Made by a program: the position numbers and the translations under genes. Below, piece after piece: positions 8,309 to 16,629 of a DNA stretch of 64,000 bases. Position 1 is the stretch's first letter, and the number at the start of each line of letters is the position of its first letter. This stretch comes from Lachnospiraceae bacterium (GTDB taxonomy: Bacteria > Bacillota > Clostridia > Lachnospirales > Lachnospiraceae), in contig JAFLSY010000002.1 in the NCBI GenBank assembly GCA_022510745.1, positions 248,001-312,000 on the forward strand. Reading direction: 5' to 3'. A model generated the notes under the pieces. The model was not told where the DNA came from and searched no databases. It saw only the letters and a list, made by a program, of their open reading frames with translations.

Positions 8309-10343
8309 CAGTATTAAGCAGACCTTCCTTTGTAAGCTCCTCATAGCGCACAAGAAATCCGTTTTCTTTTAATTCCTCCCCGTAGATATCCACACAATTC
8401 GCCGCATGTTTTAGCAGTCCGGCATCATTGTAAATATCTCCTAACTTAAACTGCAGGTCACCACTCTGTCTGACTCCAAATAAGTCACCCGGACCTCTAA
8501 GACGCAAATCCTCTCCCGCAATGAAAAAGCCATCGTTTGAGTGATTTAAAATTTCCAGTCTTTCCCTGGTTTCTTTTGAGTCATTGGTATTGATGAAAAT
8601 ACAATAACTCTGATGTTCTCCACGTCCTACGCGGCCTCGCAGCTGATGCAGCTGCGCCAGTCCGAAGCGTTCCGCGTTTTCCACCATCATAACGGTAGCG
8701 TTTGGAACATTGATCCCTACCTCAATTACGGTCGTGGATACCAATACATCCGTATTGCCCGCCGCAAAATCTTCCATAATCCGATTTTTGTCCGCCGGAC
8801 GCATTTTACCGTGAAGGCAGGTCACTCGTATAGCGGGAGGAAGCGCGGCTTTCAGCTTCTCAGTATAGTCTTCCACATTTTCCAAGCCCTCCATCTCTCC
8901 CTCCTCCACCATGGGACAGATGCAGTAAACTTGACGGCCGGCCAAAACTTCTTTCGCAATGAATTCATAGGCCTTGGGACGGTAGGATGGTCCTACCACG
9001 CAATTCTTAATGGCTTTTCTGCCACCCGGAAGCTCGTCAATCACGGAAATGTGCAGATCTCCATATAAAATAATGGCTAATGTTCTGGGAATGGGGGTTG
9101 CACTCATAACCAGCACATGGGGATGTATTCCCTTTTCCTTTAAATTCTCACGCTGTCGGACTCCAAAACGATGCTGTTCGTCCGTAACCACCAACGCCAG
9201 TTTGGAAAACTCCACTTTTTCTTGGATAACCGCATGTGTTCCCAACACCAAATTGGCACTGCCGTCCGCAATAGCGGCATATGCCGCCCGCTTTTCTTTT
9301 GCGGGTTGGGAGCCGGTCAACAACACCGGTTTAAAGGGCAGTCCATATTTATCCGTCAAATCTTTTATTGTTTCAAAATGCTGCCTTGCCAGCACCTCAG
9401 TAGGAGCCATCATTGCGCCCTGATAACCGTTTGATATGCATAACAACAGCGCCCAGACAGCCACAATGGTCTTGCCTGAACCCACATCTCCCTGTATCAG
9501 CCGGCTCATGACACTCTCCCCCGTCATATCCGCTTTTATTTCTTCTATGACGGAAAGCTGTGCTTTCGTAAGCCTGTAAGGTAATTCTTCCAGAAAACGG
9601 CATGTTTCTCCCGTTTCAATCATGAGATGCTGATTCTTTTCTTTTTCCGTGGCAGCCTTTGATTCCCGCAGCATCAGTATAAAAAAGAAAAATTCATTGA
9701 ATACCAGACGCTTTCTGGCTGCCTTTAGCTGCTCTTCATTTTCGGGAAAATGAATGGCGCACAGAGCCTCCCTATATGGCATCAGCTGCTCTTTTTTCAG
9801 AATTTCTTCCGGCAGGATTTCCTCCGGCAATGCACACAGGCTCAATACCTGCTTTACCGCCTTTGAAATACTTTGATTGGTAAGCCCCTTTGTCAAAGGA
9901 TACTTCGGCTGGATGAAACTCATCAAATCCCGATATTCCTCTTCTTTATAAATTCTGGGCTGTTCCATGACCAGCGCGTGATTGCTCTTTTCCTGTACCG
10001 TACCGTGAAAAAGATAAATTGAACCCGGCTTCAGAGCATTTTTTAAAAATGGCATATTAAAAAAAGTCAGTTGTATGGCACCTGCAGCATCTTTGACCAC
10101 AAGAGTCAATATCTTTAGATTCCGTACATGCCGAAGCGTGGGCATAGCTGTCACCAATCCCCTGATGGTACAGGTTTCTCCCGGGCAAACCTCCTGCAAG
10201 GATTTAGGGGCTTCGAAGGTCTCATAAGCTCTGGGAAAATAAAACAGCAGCTCTTTTAATGTAGTAATATGCAGTTTACGAAAAAGAGCGGCGGATTTCT
10301 CCCCCACTCCTTTTAAGGTGGTAATGTCTGATTGTAAATTCAT
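8289..10343 (-). CDS. recG: ATP-dependent DNA helicase RecG
   Basis: RecG is a monomeric superfamily 2 translocase that remodels stalled replication forks and Holliday junctions. The 684-residue protein has the N-terminal helix-hairpin-helix-like start (TTLKGVGEKSAALF), an OB-fold wedge domain over about residues 55-135, Walker A GDVGSGKT at 285-292, the DEQH box (VVTDEQHRFGVRQRE, about 387), the SATPIPRT motif, and the C-terminal QLRGRVGRG and LRLRGPGDLFG motifs. Length and motif order are complete. It lies 12 nt after fakA, a common clostridial order. Confidence 0.97.
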   Translation of the reverse strand: MNLQSDITTLKGVGEKSAALFRKLHITTLKELLFYFPRAYETFEAPKSLQEVCPGETCTIRGLVTAMPTLRHVRNLKILTLVVKDAAGAIQLTFFNMPFLKNALKPGSIYLFHGTVQEKSNHALVMEQPRIYKEEEYRDLMSFIQPKYPLTKGLTNQSISKAVKQVLSLCALPEEILPEEILKKEQLMPYREALCAIHFPENEEQLKAARKRLVFNEFFFFILMLRESKAATEKEKNQHLMIETGETCRFLEELPYRLTKAQLSVIEEIKADMTGESVMSRLIQGDVGSGKTIVAVWALLLCISNGYQGAMMAPTEVLARQHFETIKDLTDKYGLPFKPVLLTGSQPAKEKRAAYAAIADGSANLVLGTHAVIQEKVEFSKLALVVTDEQHRFGVRQRENLKEKGIHPHVLVMSATPIPRTLAIILYGDLHISVIDELPGGRKAIKNCVVGPSYRPKAYEFIAKEVLAGRQVYCICPMVEEGEMEGLENVEDYTEKLKAALPPAIRVTCLHGKMRPADKNRIMEDFAAGNTDVLVSTTVIEVGINVPNATVMMVENAERFGLAQLHQLRGRVGRGEHQSYCIFINTNDSKETRERLEILNHSNDGFFIAGEDLRLRGPGDLFGVRQSGDLQFKLGDIYNDAGLLKHAANCVDIYGEELKENGFLVRYEELTKEGLLNTVDFTSI

Positions 10344-10355
10344 GGCTTTCCTGAT

Positions 10356-12068
10356 TCATTCAGCTGAAATTACATAGTAATATATGGGCTGGCCGCCATA
10401 TTGCAATTCCACATCACAGTTTGTATATTTATCCGCAATAGCCTGACGCAGCTTTTCCGCAGCTGCCTCCGTTACGTCGCTGCCGTAATAGATACTGATC
10501 AGCTCCAATTCCTCGCTCATCATAGCATCCACCATACCCAGCGTTACTTCATCCATATCCGTACCGTTTGTCAAAATACCCTTGTCACCAATACCCATGT
10601 AATCGCCCTGTGTAATGGTTTTATCATCTATCTGCGTATCACGTACCGCATAGGTGACTTCACCGGTCCGTACATGTGCGATCTCTTCTAACATGACCTC
10701 GACATTTTCCTCCGGAGATAAATCCGGCACAAAATTGATTACCGCAGTAATACCCTGAGGTACGGTCTTGGTCGGAATAACCATGATCTTTTTGTCCTTT
10801 ACCAGCCCCACAGCCTGATTGGCAGCCAGTATGACATTGGAGTTATTAGGCAGAATGAATACGGTATCCGCATTTACTTTCTCAATGGCTTCCAGCATAT
10901 CCGCCGTGGAAGGATTCATTGTCTGCCCGCCTTCAATGATATAGTCCACGCCCAGTCCTTTAAAAATTTCATTCATACCGTCGCCGATGGATACTGCAAC
11001 AAAGCCGACATCTTTCTTTTCGGCAGGCACTGTATTTTCTGCTTCAGGAACCGCAACAGGACCGGAAACCCCTGCGGCCTCTGCCACGCCGCCCTTCTGC
11101 TTCTCTGCTTCTTTAAAAAGCTTTTCCTGATGCTCTAACCGCATATTGTCAATCTTAATATTGGACAACGCTCCATACTTAAGCGCCCGCTGGATAGCCA
11201 GACCGGGATCGTTCGTATGTACGTGCACCTTGACAACATCGTCGTCTGCCACACATACAATAGAATCACCAATGGATTCCAGGAACGCTTTAAAATCTAT
11301 TTCTGCTTTGATATTGAAATTCCTGCTTAACAGAATAATGAATTCCGTACAATACCCGAATTTAATATCTGCCTCGGCCTGTACGTCCTGTCTCGGCCCC
11401 TCCTGTTTTGTTTCAGCGGATTCTACAATACTGTAATCCACTTCTTTTCCCAGAAAAGCATCATAGGCGCCGCTTAGAACTTCCACAAGCCCCTGTCCGC
11501 CGGAATCCACCACACCGGCCTGTTTTAATACAGGTAAGAGCTCCGGTGTCTGGCTTAAGACATAGCGGGCATGCTCGATCACCGTGCCAAGAAAAACTTC
11601 AAGATCATCCGCCCCGTCATCACAGAGTTCTCTGGCCTTCTCAGCAGCTCCCCTGGCAACGGTCAGAATCGTTCCCTCTTTGGGCTTCATAACAGCCTTA
11701 TATGCCGTTTCCACCGCCTTGTCAAATGCGTCCGCCAGTGCAGGAATATCAATGACATTCAAAGTCTTGATACTGCGGGTAAAGCCTCGTAACAACTGGG
11801 ATAAAATAACACCGGAATTACCTCTTGCGCCGCGCAGGGACCCTCCGGAAATCGCTTTACACAAAGCGTCCATTTCGGGCTCGTCTCCTAAGGACACCAA
11901 TTCCTTCGCAGCAGACATAATCGTGAGAGTCATATTGGTTCCCGTATCTCCGTCCGGAACCGGAAATACATTCAGCTCATTTATCCACTCTTTCTTAGAT
12001 TCCAAATTCTTTGCGCCGGCTAAGAACATCTTTGCAAGCATCTTAGCGTCGATTGTATTTAAAGCCAC
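10356..12068 (-). CDS. fakA: DAK2-domain fatty acid kinase FakA (YloV)
   Basis: FakA phosphorylates fatty acids held by a FakB/DegV partner, feeding exogenous fatty acids into phospholipids. The N-terminal DhaL domain carries the metal-binding motif PVPDGDTGTN (residues 36-45, Asp39 and Asp41) and GGSLRGARGNSGVILSQ. The middle domain has VHVHTNDPG, and the C-terminal EDD-type fold (residues about 355-570) resembles DegV. At 570 residues it is full length, with a charged Ala/Glu/Pro-rich insert near 318-350. It is flanked by asp23 (12 nt upstream) and recG, and a DegV gene is close by. Confidence 0.92.
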   Translation of the reverse strand: MALNTIDAKMLAKMFLAGAKNLESKKEWINELNVFPVPDGDTGTNMTLTIMSAAKELVSLGDEPEMDALCKAISGGSLRGARGNSGVILSQLLRGFTRSIKTLNVIDIPALADAFDKAVETAYKAVMKPKEGTILTVARGAAEKARELCDDGADDLEVFLGTVIEHARYVLSQTPELLPVLKQAGVVDSGGQGLVEVLSGAYDAFLGKEVDYSIVESAETKQEGPRQDVQAEADIKFGYCTEFIILLSRNFNIKAEIDFKAFLESIGDSIVCVADDDVVKVHVHTNDPGLAIQRALKYGALSNIKIDNMRLEHQEKLFKEAEKQKGGVAEAAGVSGPVAVPEAENTVPAEKKDVGFVAVSIGDGMNEIFKGLGVDYIIEGGQTMNPSTADMLEAIEKVNADTVFILPNNSNVILAANQAVGLVKDKKIMVIPTKTVPQGITAVINFVPDLSPEENVEVMLEEIAHVRTGEVTYAVRDTQIDDKTITQGDYMGIGDKGILTNGTDMDEVTLGMVDAMMSEELELISIYYGSDVTEAAAEKLRQAIADKYTNCDVELQYGGQPIYYYVISAE

Positions 12069-12080
12069 AGCAAATCCTCC

Positions 12081-12440
12081 TTAATCAATCACTCTCACAC
12101 CTTCAACGAAGATGTTGATTTTTTCGACTTCGATGCCGGTGAATTCCTCCACCTTATACTTTACGCTGTCCACCAGATTCTCGGATACAGCCAAAATACT
12201 GACCCCATATGCCACTATCACATGAAAATCCAGCGTGAGCTTATTTTTTTTCAGTGTAACAGCAATTCCTCTTGACAAACTATCCATTTTTAGCAATTTA
12301 GCCAGACCGTCTCTGGCAGAATATCCTGCCATACCTACGATACCAAAGCATTCTACCGCAACGCTGCCTGCATATTGGGCAATGACATCATTATCAATCA
12401 AAATATTTCCCATATGGGTATTGATGGAAGAACCTTTCAT
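12081..12440 (-). CDS. Asp23/Gls24 family envelope stress protein (YloU)
   Basis: This 119-residue Asp23-fold protein (DUF322) lies immediately upstream of fakA, the yloU-yloV order known from Bacillus. Conserved features are GNILIDNDVIAQYAGSVA near the start and LDFHVIVAYGVSILAVSENL in the second half. Family members associate with membranes and respond to envelope stress, but their biochemical activity is unknown. ATG 12440 has AAGGAGG at the right distance; the frame stays open much further upstream, but that part runs through the divergent promoter region and is not coding. A perfect TATAAT (12493-12498, minus) lies about 50 nt upstream without a good -35. Confidence 0.88.
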   Translation of the reverse strand: MKGSSINTHMGNILIDNDVIAQYAGSVAVECFGIVGMAGYSARDGLAKLLKMDSLSRGIAVTLKKNKLTLDFHVIVAYGVSILAVSENLVDSVKYKVEEFTGIEVEKINIFVEGVRVID

Positions 12441-12559
12441 AAAACCTCCTTCTCGCCTGCCGCCGTCTGGGCCTGCACAACATATATGGTATATTATAAC
12501 TGCTTTCCCATAAAAATGAAATAAAAAAATTGAAAAATTCAAAAAACTTGAGTTTTTAC

Positions 12560-12588
12560 TTGCAATCTGAAAGTTTTTCTGATAATAT
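12560..12588 (+). promoter_or_regulatory. Probable rpmB promoter
   Basis: TTGCAA (12560-12565) and TAATAT (12583-12588) are separated by 17 nt, about 70 nt before the rpmB start. Both boxes match the consensus in four of six positions, so the call is moderate. Confidence 0.45.
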
Positions 12589-12665
12589 ATCAATGTTGCG
12601 AGTTTATACCGCATGAAATTTTTGTAAATATGATAGATGAATCTGCATTTCGAGGAGGTGTCAAG

Positions 12666-12851
12666 ATGGCTAAATGTGATATTTGTGGTAAGGGCGTTCA
12701 TTTCGGAAATAACGTAAGCCATTCTCATAGAAGGTCCAACAGAATTTGGAATTCCAATATCAGAAACGTAAAGTGCAAGGTAAACGGTGGTTCTAAGAGA
12801 ATGCATGTATGCACCCGCTGCTTGAAGTCTGGTGCTGTAGAAAGAGCCTAG
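12666..12851 (+). CDS. rpmB: 50S ribosomal protein L28, zinc-binding form
   Basis: L28 binds 23S rRNA near the E site of the large subunit. The 61-residue protein is full length. It keeps both CxxC pairs (Cys4/Cys7 and Cys49/Cys52), so it is the zinc-containing C+ form and not the zinc-free paralogue induced by zinc starvation. The start ATG 12666 follows GAGGAGGTG; an upstream in-frame ATG at 12630 lacks such a site. It stands alone, divergent from asp23-fakA-recG, an order common in Firmicutes, and is followed by an unusual series of hairpins. Confidence 0.97.
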   Translation: MAKCDICGKGVHFGNNVSHSHRRSNRIWNSNIRNVKCKVNGGSKRMHVCTRCLKSGAVERA

Positions 12852-12920
12852 TTTGAAAAATGCTTTTTCAAACGCGAAAAATGCTTTTTCGCTTTAAAAT
12901 TGGGCTTATAGCCCAATTTT
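12852..12920 (+). repeat. Three consecutive perfect hairpins after rpmB
   Basis: Three back-to-back inverted repeats begin one base after the stop codon: 12852-12872 (TTTGAAAAA, loop TGC), 12874-12892 (GCGAAAAA, loop TGC) and 12896-12920 (AAAATTGGGCT, loop TAT). The first two share the core GAAAAATGCTTTTTC. None except possibly the third has a proper T tract, so they look like RNA-stabilising or repeat-derived elements more than terminators. Confidence 0.75.
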
Positions 12921-12934
12921 GAGTGTAATCATCA

Positions 12935-12982
12935 ATATGAAAAAAGGCGATGCGGCAAATGCTGCATCGCCTTTTTTCATAT
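12935..12982. terminator. Bidirectional terminator between rpmB and the J-domain-like gene
   Basis: Perfect 19-bp arms (12935-12953 and 12964-12982) contain GGCGATGC flanked by A6 on one side and T6 on the other, so the same hairpin ends transcripts from both convergent genes. It overlaps nothing and ends 3 nt before the stop of the minus-strand gene. Confidence 0.9.
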
Positions 12983-12985
12983 ACT

Positions 12986-13513
12986 CTACTCTGCTTTCTT
13001 CCGCTTTTCATATTCTCTGTTGATCATCTGCACCAGTTCCGCATCTCCACAGAGGTTGTCCGGATGAAAAATTTTCAGTAAATCCTTATATCGTTTCCGC
13101 AGAGTAAGCGGATTGCTAACACCTCTGAACAAAGCCGCAGATACCGACTCCATATTGACCGGAACGCCCTGTTCCCCTTCCCATAACTCTTTCTCCAGAG
13201 AAAATCGTGAACGCTCTTTTTCTAATTTCCTTCTGTCCGCATCCAACTGTCTGAAACCATCCTGCAGAATTTCCATTTTCTTTTGAAAAAACAGATTGTC
13301 ATCTTTCAGACGTTTTTTCTCCAAAACGATGCGATGATTCAGCATATCCATTTCGGTCCGGAATTGATTTCGTTCCTTGATCAACTTGTCCATTCCTTCG
13401 TCAATCTCCCGCTTTTCATTTTGGAGACGTATATTTTCTTTAAATAAAAATGTTTTTAATTCTTTTAGCGCTTCATCGTCCTCAGATTTCAGCATTTCCT
13501 CAATATCAATCAT
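12986..13513 (-). CDS. Coiled-coil protein with C-terminal J-domain-like end
   Basis: The 175-residue protein has a long charged coiled coil (about residues 8-115) followed by a helix pair ending in YKDLLKIFHPDN, where HPD (150-152) is the signature of J domains that stimulate Hsp70 ATPase. The rest of the J domain is short, so a true DnaK-partner role is an inference. The ATG at 13513 has GAGGT five bases upstream, and choosing it leaves a 16-nt gap after the small membrane-protein gene at 13530. The longer in-frame start near 13558 would overlap that gene. Confidence 0.65.
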   Translation of the reverse strand: MIDIEEMLKSEDDEALKELKTFLFKENIRLQNEKREIDEGMDKLIKERNQFRTEMDMLNHRIVLEKKRLKDDNLFFQKKMEILQDGFRQLDADRRKLEKERSRFSLEKELWEGEQGVPVNMESVSAALFRGVSNPLTLRKRYKDLLKIFHPDNLCGDAELVQMINREYEKRKKAE

Positions 13514-13529
13514 TTTGACCTCACCTGTG

Positions 13530-13676
13530 TCAACTGCAGCTATAACAGTTATACCCAATAAATAAAAGCAATGCGATCAATATAATTCCTACGAAATCAT
13601 TGTGCAGAAACAGCATGATCAGCATACCGATGGCTACGAAAAAAGCCAGTAATCCAATGATTTTCCTTCTGTCCAT
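13530..13676 (-). CDS. 48-residue membrane protein with two hydrophobic helices
   Basis: A short ORF encodes a basic start (MDRRK) followed by two hydrophobic stretches (about residues 6-24 and 28-42) linked by HNDF, ending YNCYSCS. The pattern is that of a small integral membrane protein, probably with both ends inside. It lies between gerW and the J-domain-like gene on the same strand with a weak GGGAT site upstream, so co-expression with the latter is likely. I do not recognise the family. Confidence 0.5.
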   Translation of the reverse strand: MDRRKIIGLLAFFVAIGMLIMLFLHNDFVGIILIALLLFIGYNCYSCS

Positions 13677-13735
13677 ACCGCTATCCCAAAAGCAGTGCTC
13701 TTATACTAGGATATGCAAAAAACAGATAAAAGTTT

Positions 13736-14140
13736 CTATTTAGACACCTTTTCGGGGAAGGCGATATCCACTGCTTCCTCATCTGGAATCAATTCTTCCT
13801 TTTTGGAGGTAAACTTATTCACCACATCGGGAATCAGATCCAAAATCTTGGTAACAGCATCCTGATTCTTAATATTTACCAACTTGGTAGAACCGTCCTT
13901 ACCTATCACCAATACCGCACTGGGAGTCATCTTTCCTCCGATACCGCCTGCACCGTTCTGGGATTTCTTTTCTCCATTGAGTCCGGCGCCTGCACCGACA
14001 CCGAAAGATACATCCACAAGAGGTAAAATAATCGTATCACCTATCTTGGTGGCTTCACCCACTACCGTCTTGGTGGAAAGCACCGTATCCATTCCTTTTA
14101 ACAAGGATTCCACAACTCCGTTCAATTGATTCTCTGCCAT
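13736..14140 (-). CDS. gerW: GerW family sporulation protein (YtfJ)
   Basis: The 134-residue protein has the family pattern: an N-terminal helix (VVESLLKGMDTVLS), the central VVGEATKIGDTIILPLVDVSFGVG segment, a glycine-rich middle (GAGAG...GAGGIGGKM), and a TPSAVLVI strand before the C-terminal helix. In Bacillus subtilis YtfJ/GerW is made in the forespore and contributes to germination. The upstream DUF2953 gene shares its junction (stop and start at 14140), reproducing the ytfI-ytfJ pair and supporting a spore-forming host. Confidence 0.92.
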   Translation of the reverse strand: MAENQLNGVVESLLKGMDTVLSTKTVVGEATKIGDTIILPLVDVSFGVGAGAGLNGEKKSQNGAGGIGGKMTPSAVLVIGKDGSTKLVNIKNQDAVTKILDLIPDVVNKFTSKKEELIPDEEAVDIAFPEKVSK

Positions 14141-15105
14141 TATTTTTCCTCCCTTTTCAGTTCTCTTATAAAAATCCTAAGCTGTTTATCCAAAATAATT
14201 CCTAACGCCTGCCATAAAATCGTAAAAACAGTGATTCTGCCCTTGATATAAACCCGTCCTTCCCAGACAGTTTCCTCAAAATCCGGTGTTATCCTCACAT
14301 TATTTCCTAAAACAGGTGAAAGCATACCATATGCGGCGCAAAGATAACCGGTCGTATCCGGAGAACCTGTACCAATGTGTAAATCGGCTTTGAGCACTCT
14401 GGGTCTGATACTTTTTAAAACTTTAAAAAGCCGCTTCTTTGCCCTGCCAAACAACATCCTGTTCTCCTGTTTGGTTATGCTGTCCTTATAGTAGGTCACG
14501 GTTTCTTTCAATTCTTCTGCTTTTTGCAGACTACTTTTTATCTTATCACAAATTGATCGTATTGTGTACTGTATCTTTTGAAAAATATCTTTTATGCGCT
14601 CTGTCAGAGACTTTTTCTCTTTCATATCCTCTGAGAAATTCTCTTGCAGTTCTTCTTGACTGCCCTCTTCTTCCCCTTTGTTATCCCCCTTATTCACAGC
14701 TGCCTCTGCAACTGCATTGTTCTTTACCAGCGATTCTTCTTTCCTATCGTTTTCTTCATGCTGCTTTTCATCAGCCGTATTCTTTCCGTTCTCTTTTTGG
14801 GGCATCTTATCGCCGCCATTCTCCTCTGCATCCTGCTCTTTTTGCTTGGCGGAGTCAAATACGCGGATTCCGAACACTTTTATGATCAGGCTTCCCGGCT
14901 TAGGATATTCAAAGCGCACCGACAACAGATGCAGCAGATAAGTCACTCTTGCGGAAAACGCAAGTGTTTCTCCTTCTTTATGTCCTATCATCCGATATCG
15001 GATAGGAACGAACAGCACCAACAATATCAACAAAAGCAGTAAACCCAGCAGGCACAGTAAAACAATACCGATGATGCTCAGTATCTGCAATATTACATGT
15101 AGCAT
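14140..15105 (-). CDS. DUF2953 membrane-anchored protein (YtfI-like)
   Basis: The protein starts with one long hydrophobic helix (about residues 5-34) and the typical VPIRYRM sequence, followed by a variable, very charged Lys/Glu-rich region (about 90-170) and a conserved C-terminal DUF2953 part containing LKADLHIGTGSPDTTGYLCAAYG and RITPDFEETVWEGRVYIKG-like strands. The activity is unknown. Pairing with gerW is the main functional clue and points to sporulation or germination. Its start overlaps the end of the upstream gene by 13 nt. Confidence 0.8.
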   Translation of the reverse strand: MLHVILQILSIIGIVLLCLLGLLLLLILLVLFVPIRYRMIGHKEGETLAFSARVTYLLHLLSVRFEYPKPGSLIIKVFGIRVFDSAKQKEQDAEENGGDKMPQKENGKNTADEKQHEENDRKEESLVKNNAVAEAAVNKGDNKGEEEGSQEELQENFSEDMKEKKSLTERIKDIFQKIQYTIRSICDKIKSSLQKAEELKETVTYYKDSITKQENRMLFGRAKKRLFKVLKSIRPRVLKADLHIGTGSPDTTGYLCAAYGMLSPVLGNNVRITPDFEETVWEGRVYIKGRITVFTILWQALGIILDKQLRIFIRELKREEK

Positions 15106-15404
15106 TTTAGATACTCCTTCAGTCTGCAGTCGCCCTGTGCCAAAAAGGCTTCCTCAGCAATCTGCCGTACCAGCCCCAGCGCTTCCTCATAGCTTCCTGC
15201 CAAACCTATGATATAAGGGGGATTCTGTCTGTAATATTTCTGGGACAGATAACCTGCCTTATAGATTTCCAGCTGATCGACAGGATTCTTAGACAGGGTA
15301 ATCACATAAGCATTTAGAAACTTGGCATGTTTTTTTAGTTTATGTATAATTTTATCTGGATTATGCAGGTCTTTACCCACATATAGCCGCGGATACAGCT
15401 CCAT
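15093..15404 (-). CDS. Conserved hypothetical protein, 103 residues
   Basis: A small soluble protein with no recognised domain. It is rich in Lys, Tyr and Leu, has no signal peptide, and contains YVITLSKNPVDQLEIY and PPYIIGLAGSYEEALGLV as the most ordered-looking parts. AAAGGAG precedes the ATG. It overlaps the DUF2953 gene by 13 nt and so is probably translated together with the gerW pair; a spore-related role is inferred from position only. Confidence 0.6.
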   Translation of the reverse strand: MELYPRLYVGKDLHNPDKIIHKLKKHAKFLNAYVITLSKNPVDQLEIYKAGYLSQKYYRQNPPYIIGLAGSYEEALGLVRQIAEEAFLAQGDCRLKEYLKCYM

Positions 15405-15471
15405 ACCCTGCTCCTTTCAAAAACTGTCATTTTTATGATATCATATTTTACAGATTTTCTAAAGCAAAATA

Positions 15472-15499
15472 TTGACATAATGATATATTATTTTATATT
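15472..15499 (+). promoter_or_regulatory. Sigma-A-type promoter of the HD-GYP gene
   Basis: A perfect TTGACA (15472-15477) is followed after 16 nt by TATATT (15494-15499), giving a leader of about 50 nt before ATG 15556. The spacer and downstream DNA are almost pure A/T. Confidence 0.7.
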
Positions 15500-15555
15500 A
15501 TATATATAATTACACTATTAGACAAATCTTTTCAAAAAACAGTTGGGGAATTTAT

Positions 15556-16629
15556 ATGAAAACGATTGCACGAATTGAACTTCAGCCGGGTATGGAACTG
15601 GCCGAAGATATTGCGAACAGCAGCGGTGAACTCATTGTCTCTGCCCGTACTAAAGTAGACGATTCTGTTATTGCGCGCCTTGCCCGGCACGATATCATGG
15701 CCGTTAATATCATGGAGGAGATCGACTACGCCACCACACATTTTGAAAGAATCCGCTTATCAGACGGATTTAAGCAGTTTGTTAATTCTTATCAAAATTT
15801 ATTCCCCTATTACAAAAGTATGATGAATGATCTGGTGGAAAACGGTACTCCCGTTGATACCAAGGCTTTATTGGAAATTTATCATACCCTGACCGATAAT
15901 ATCACTTTTAACAGAACACTTTTGGATTATTTATACAATATGGTTTCAAGCGAAGATGAATTGACCCATGCCCACTGTTTGAATTCTGCTTTGATTGCCG
16001 GTGCTTTTGCGAACTGGCTGGGTATGAAGGAAGAAGAAAAAAATACCTTGATCCTCTGCGGTTACTTTTATGATATCGGCAAATTGAAACTGCCCAATGA
16101 ACTGCTCTGGAAACCCGGAAAACTGACAGACGTAGAATTTGCCCGCATCAAAACCCACCCTATTCTCGGTTTCAATATTGTTAAAGATCATACCAATTTA
16201 AATTCCTCCATTTTCAAAAGCATTCTTATGCATCATGAACGCTGTGACGGTCAGGGCTATCCTTCCCGACTGAAAATGGAACAGATTGACTTCTACGCAA
16301 GGCATATTGCCATTATCGACGCCTATGAAGCCATGACCTCTCCCCGGTCCTACCGGCCTACCCTCATGCCCCTTCAAGTAATTGAACGATTTGAGGCCAG
16401 CGGTATGATGCAGTATGACCATTCCATACTCCATCCCATCATGACCCGCATAGCGGATTCCCAGATAGGCATGACCGTTAAATTAAGCGATAACTCCATG
16501 TGGGAAATCTTTTTGATCAATCAGCTGCATATGTCCCGCCCCATATTAAGAAAGGATGGAACCGGGGACAAAATTGAACTGTTAGATTTGATGGAACGGA
16601 AAGATTTGCAGATAGTAGCCATCTATTAG
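15556..16629 (+). CDS. HD-GYP domain protein with HD changed to YD
   Basis: HD-GYP proteins hydrolyse cyclic-di-GMP using a bi-nuclear metal site. This 357-residue protein has an N-terminal region (residues 1-130) beginning IARIELQPGMELAEDI, a feature of the PilZ-less HD-GYP family, and an HD-GYP core at about 130-290. The HHE...DG.GYP block is intact (HHERCDGQGYP, 226-236), as is DAYEAMTSPRSYRP. The metal-binding HD pair, however, reads YFYDIGK: Tyr172-Asp173. Loss of this His predicts reduced or absent catalysis and a possible receptor role. It is transcribed alone, and its stop codon directly abuts the stop of the convergent NUDIX gene. Confidence 0.85.
   Translation: MKTIARIELQPGMELAEDIANSSGELIVSARTKVDDSVIARLARHDIMAVNIMEEIDYATTHFERIRLSDGFKQFVNSYQNLFPYYKSMMNDLVENGTPVDTKALLEIYHTLTDNITFNRTLLDYLYNMVSSEDELTHAHCLNSALIAGAFANWLGMKEEEKNTLILCGYFYDIGKLKLPNELLWKPGKLTDVEFARIKTHPILGFNIVKDHTNLNSSIFKSILMHHERCDGQGYPSRLKMEQIDFYARHIAIIDAYEAMTSPRSYRPTLMPLQVIERFEASGMMQYDHSILHPIMTRIADSQIGMTVKLSDNSMWEIFLINQLHMSRPILRKDGTGDKIELLDLMERKDLQIVAIY

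Noticed and set aside
12441..12806. N-terminal extension of the Asp23 gene
   Set aside because: It covers the divergent promoter region and rpmB start; ATG 12440 has AAGGAGG and fits the family length.
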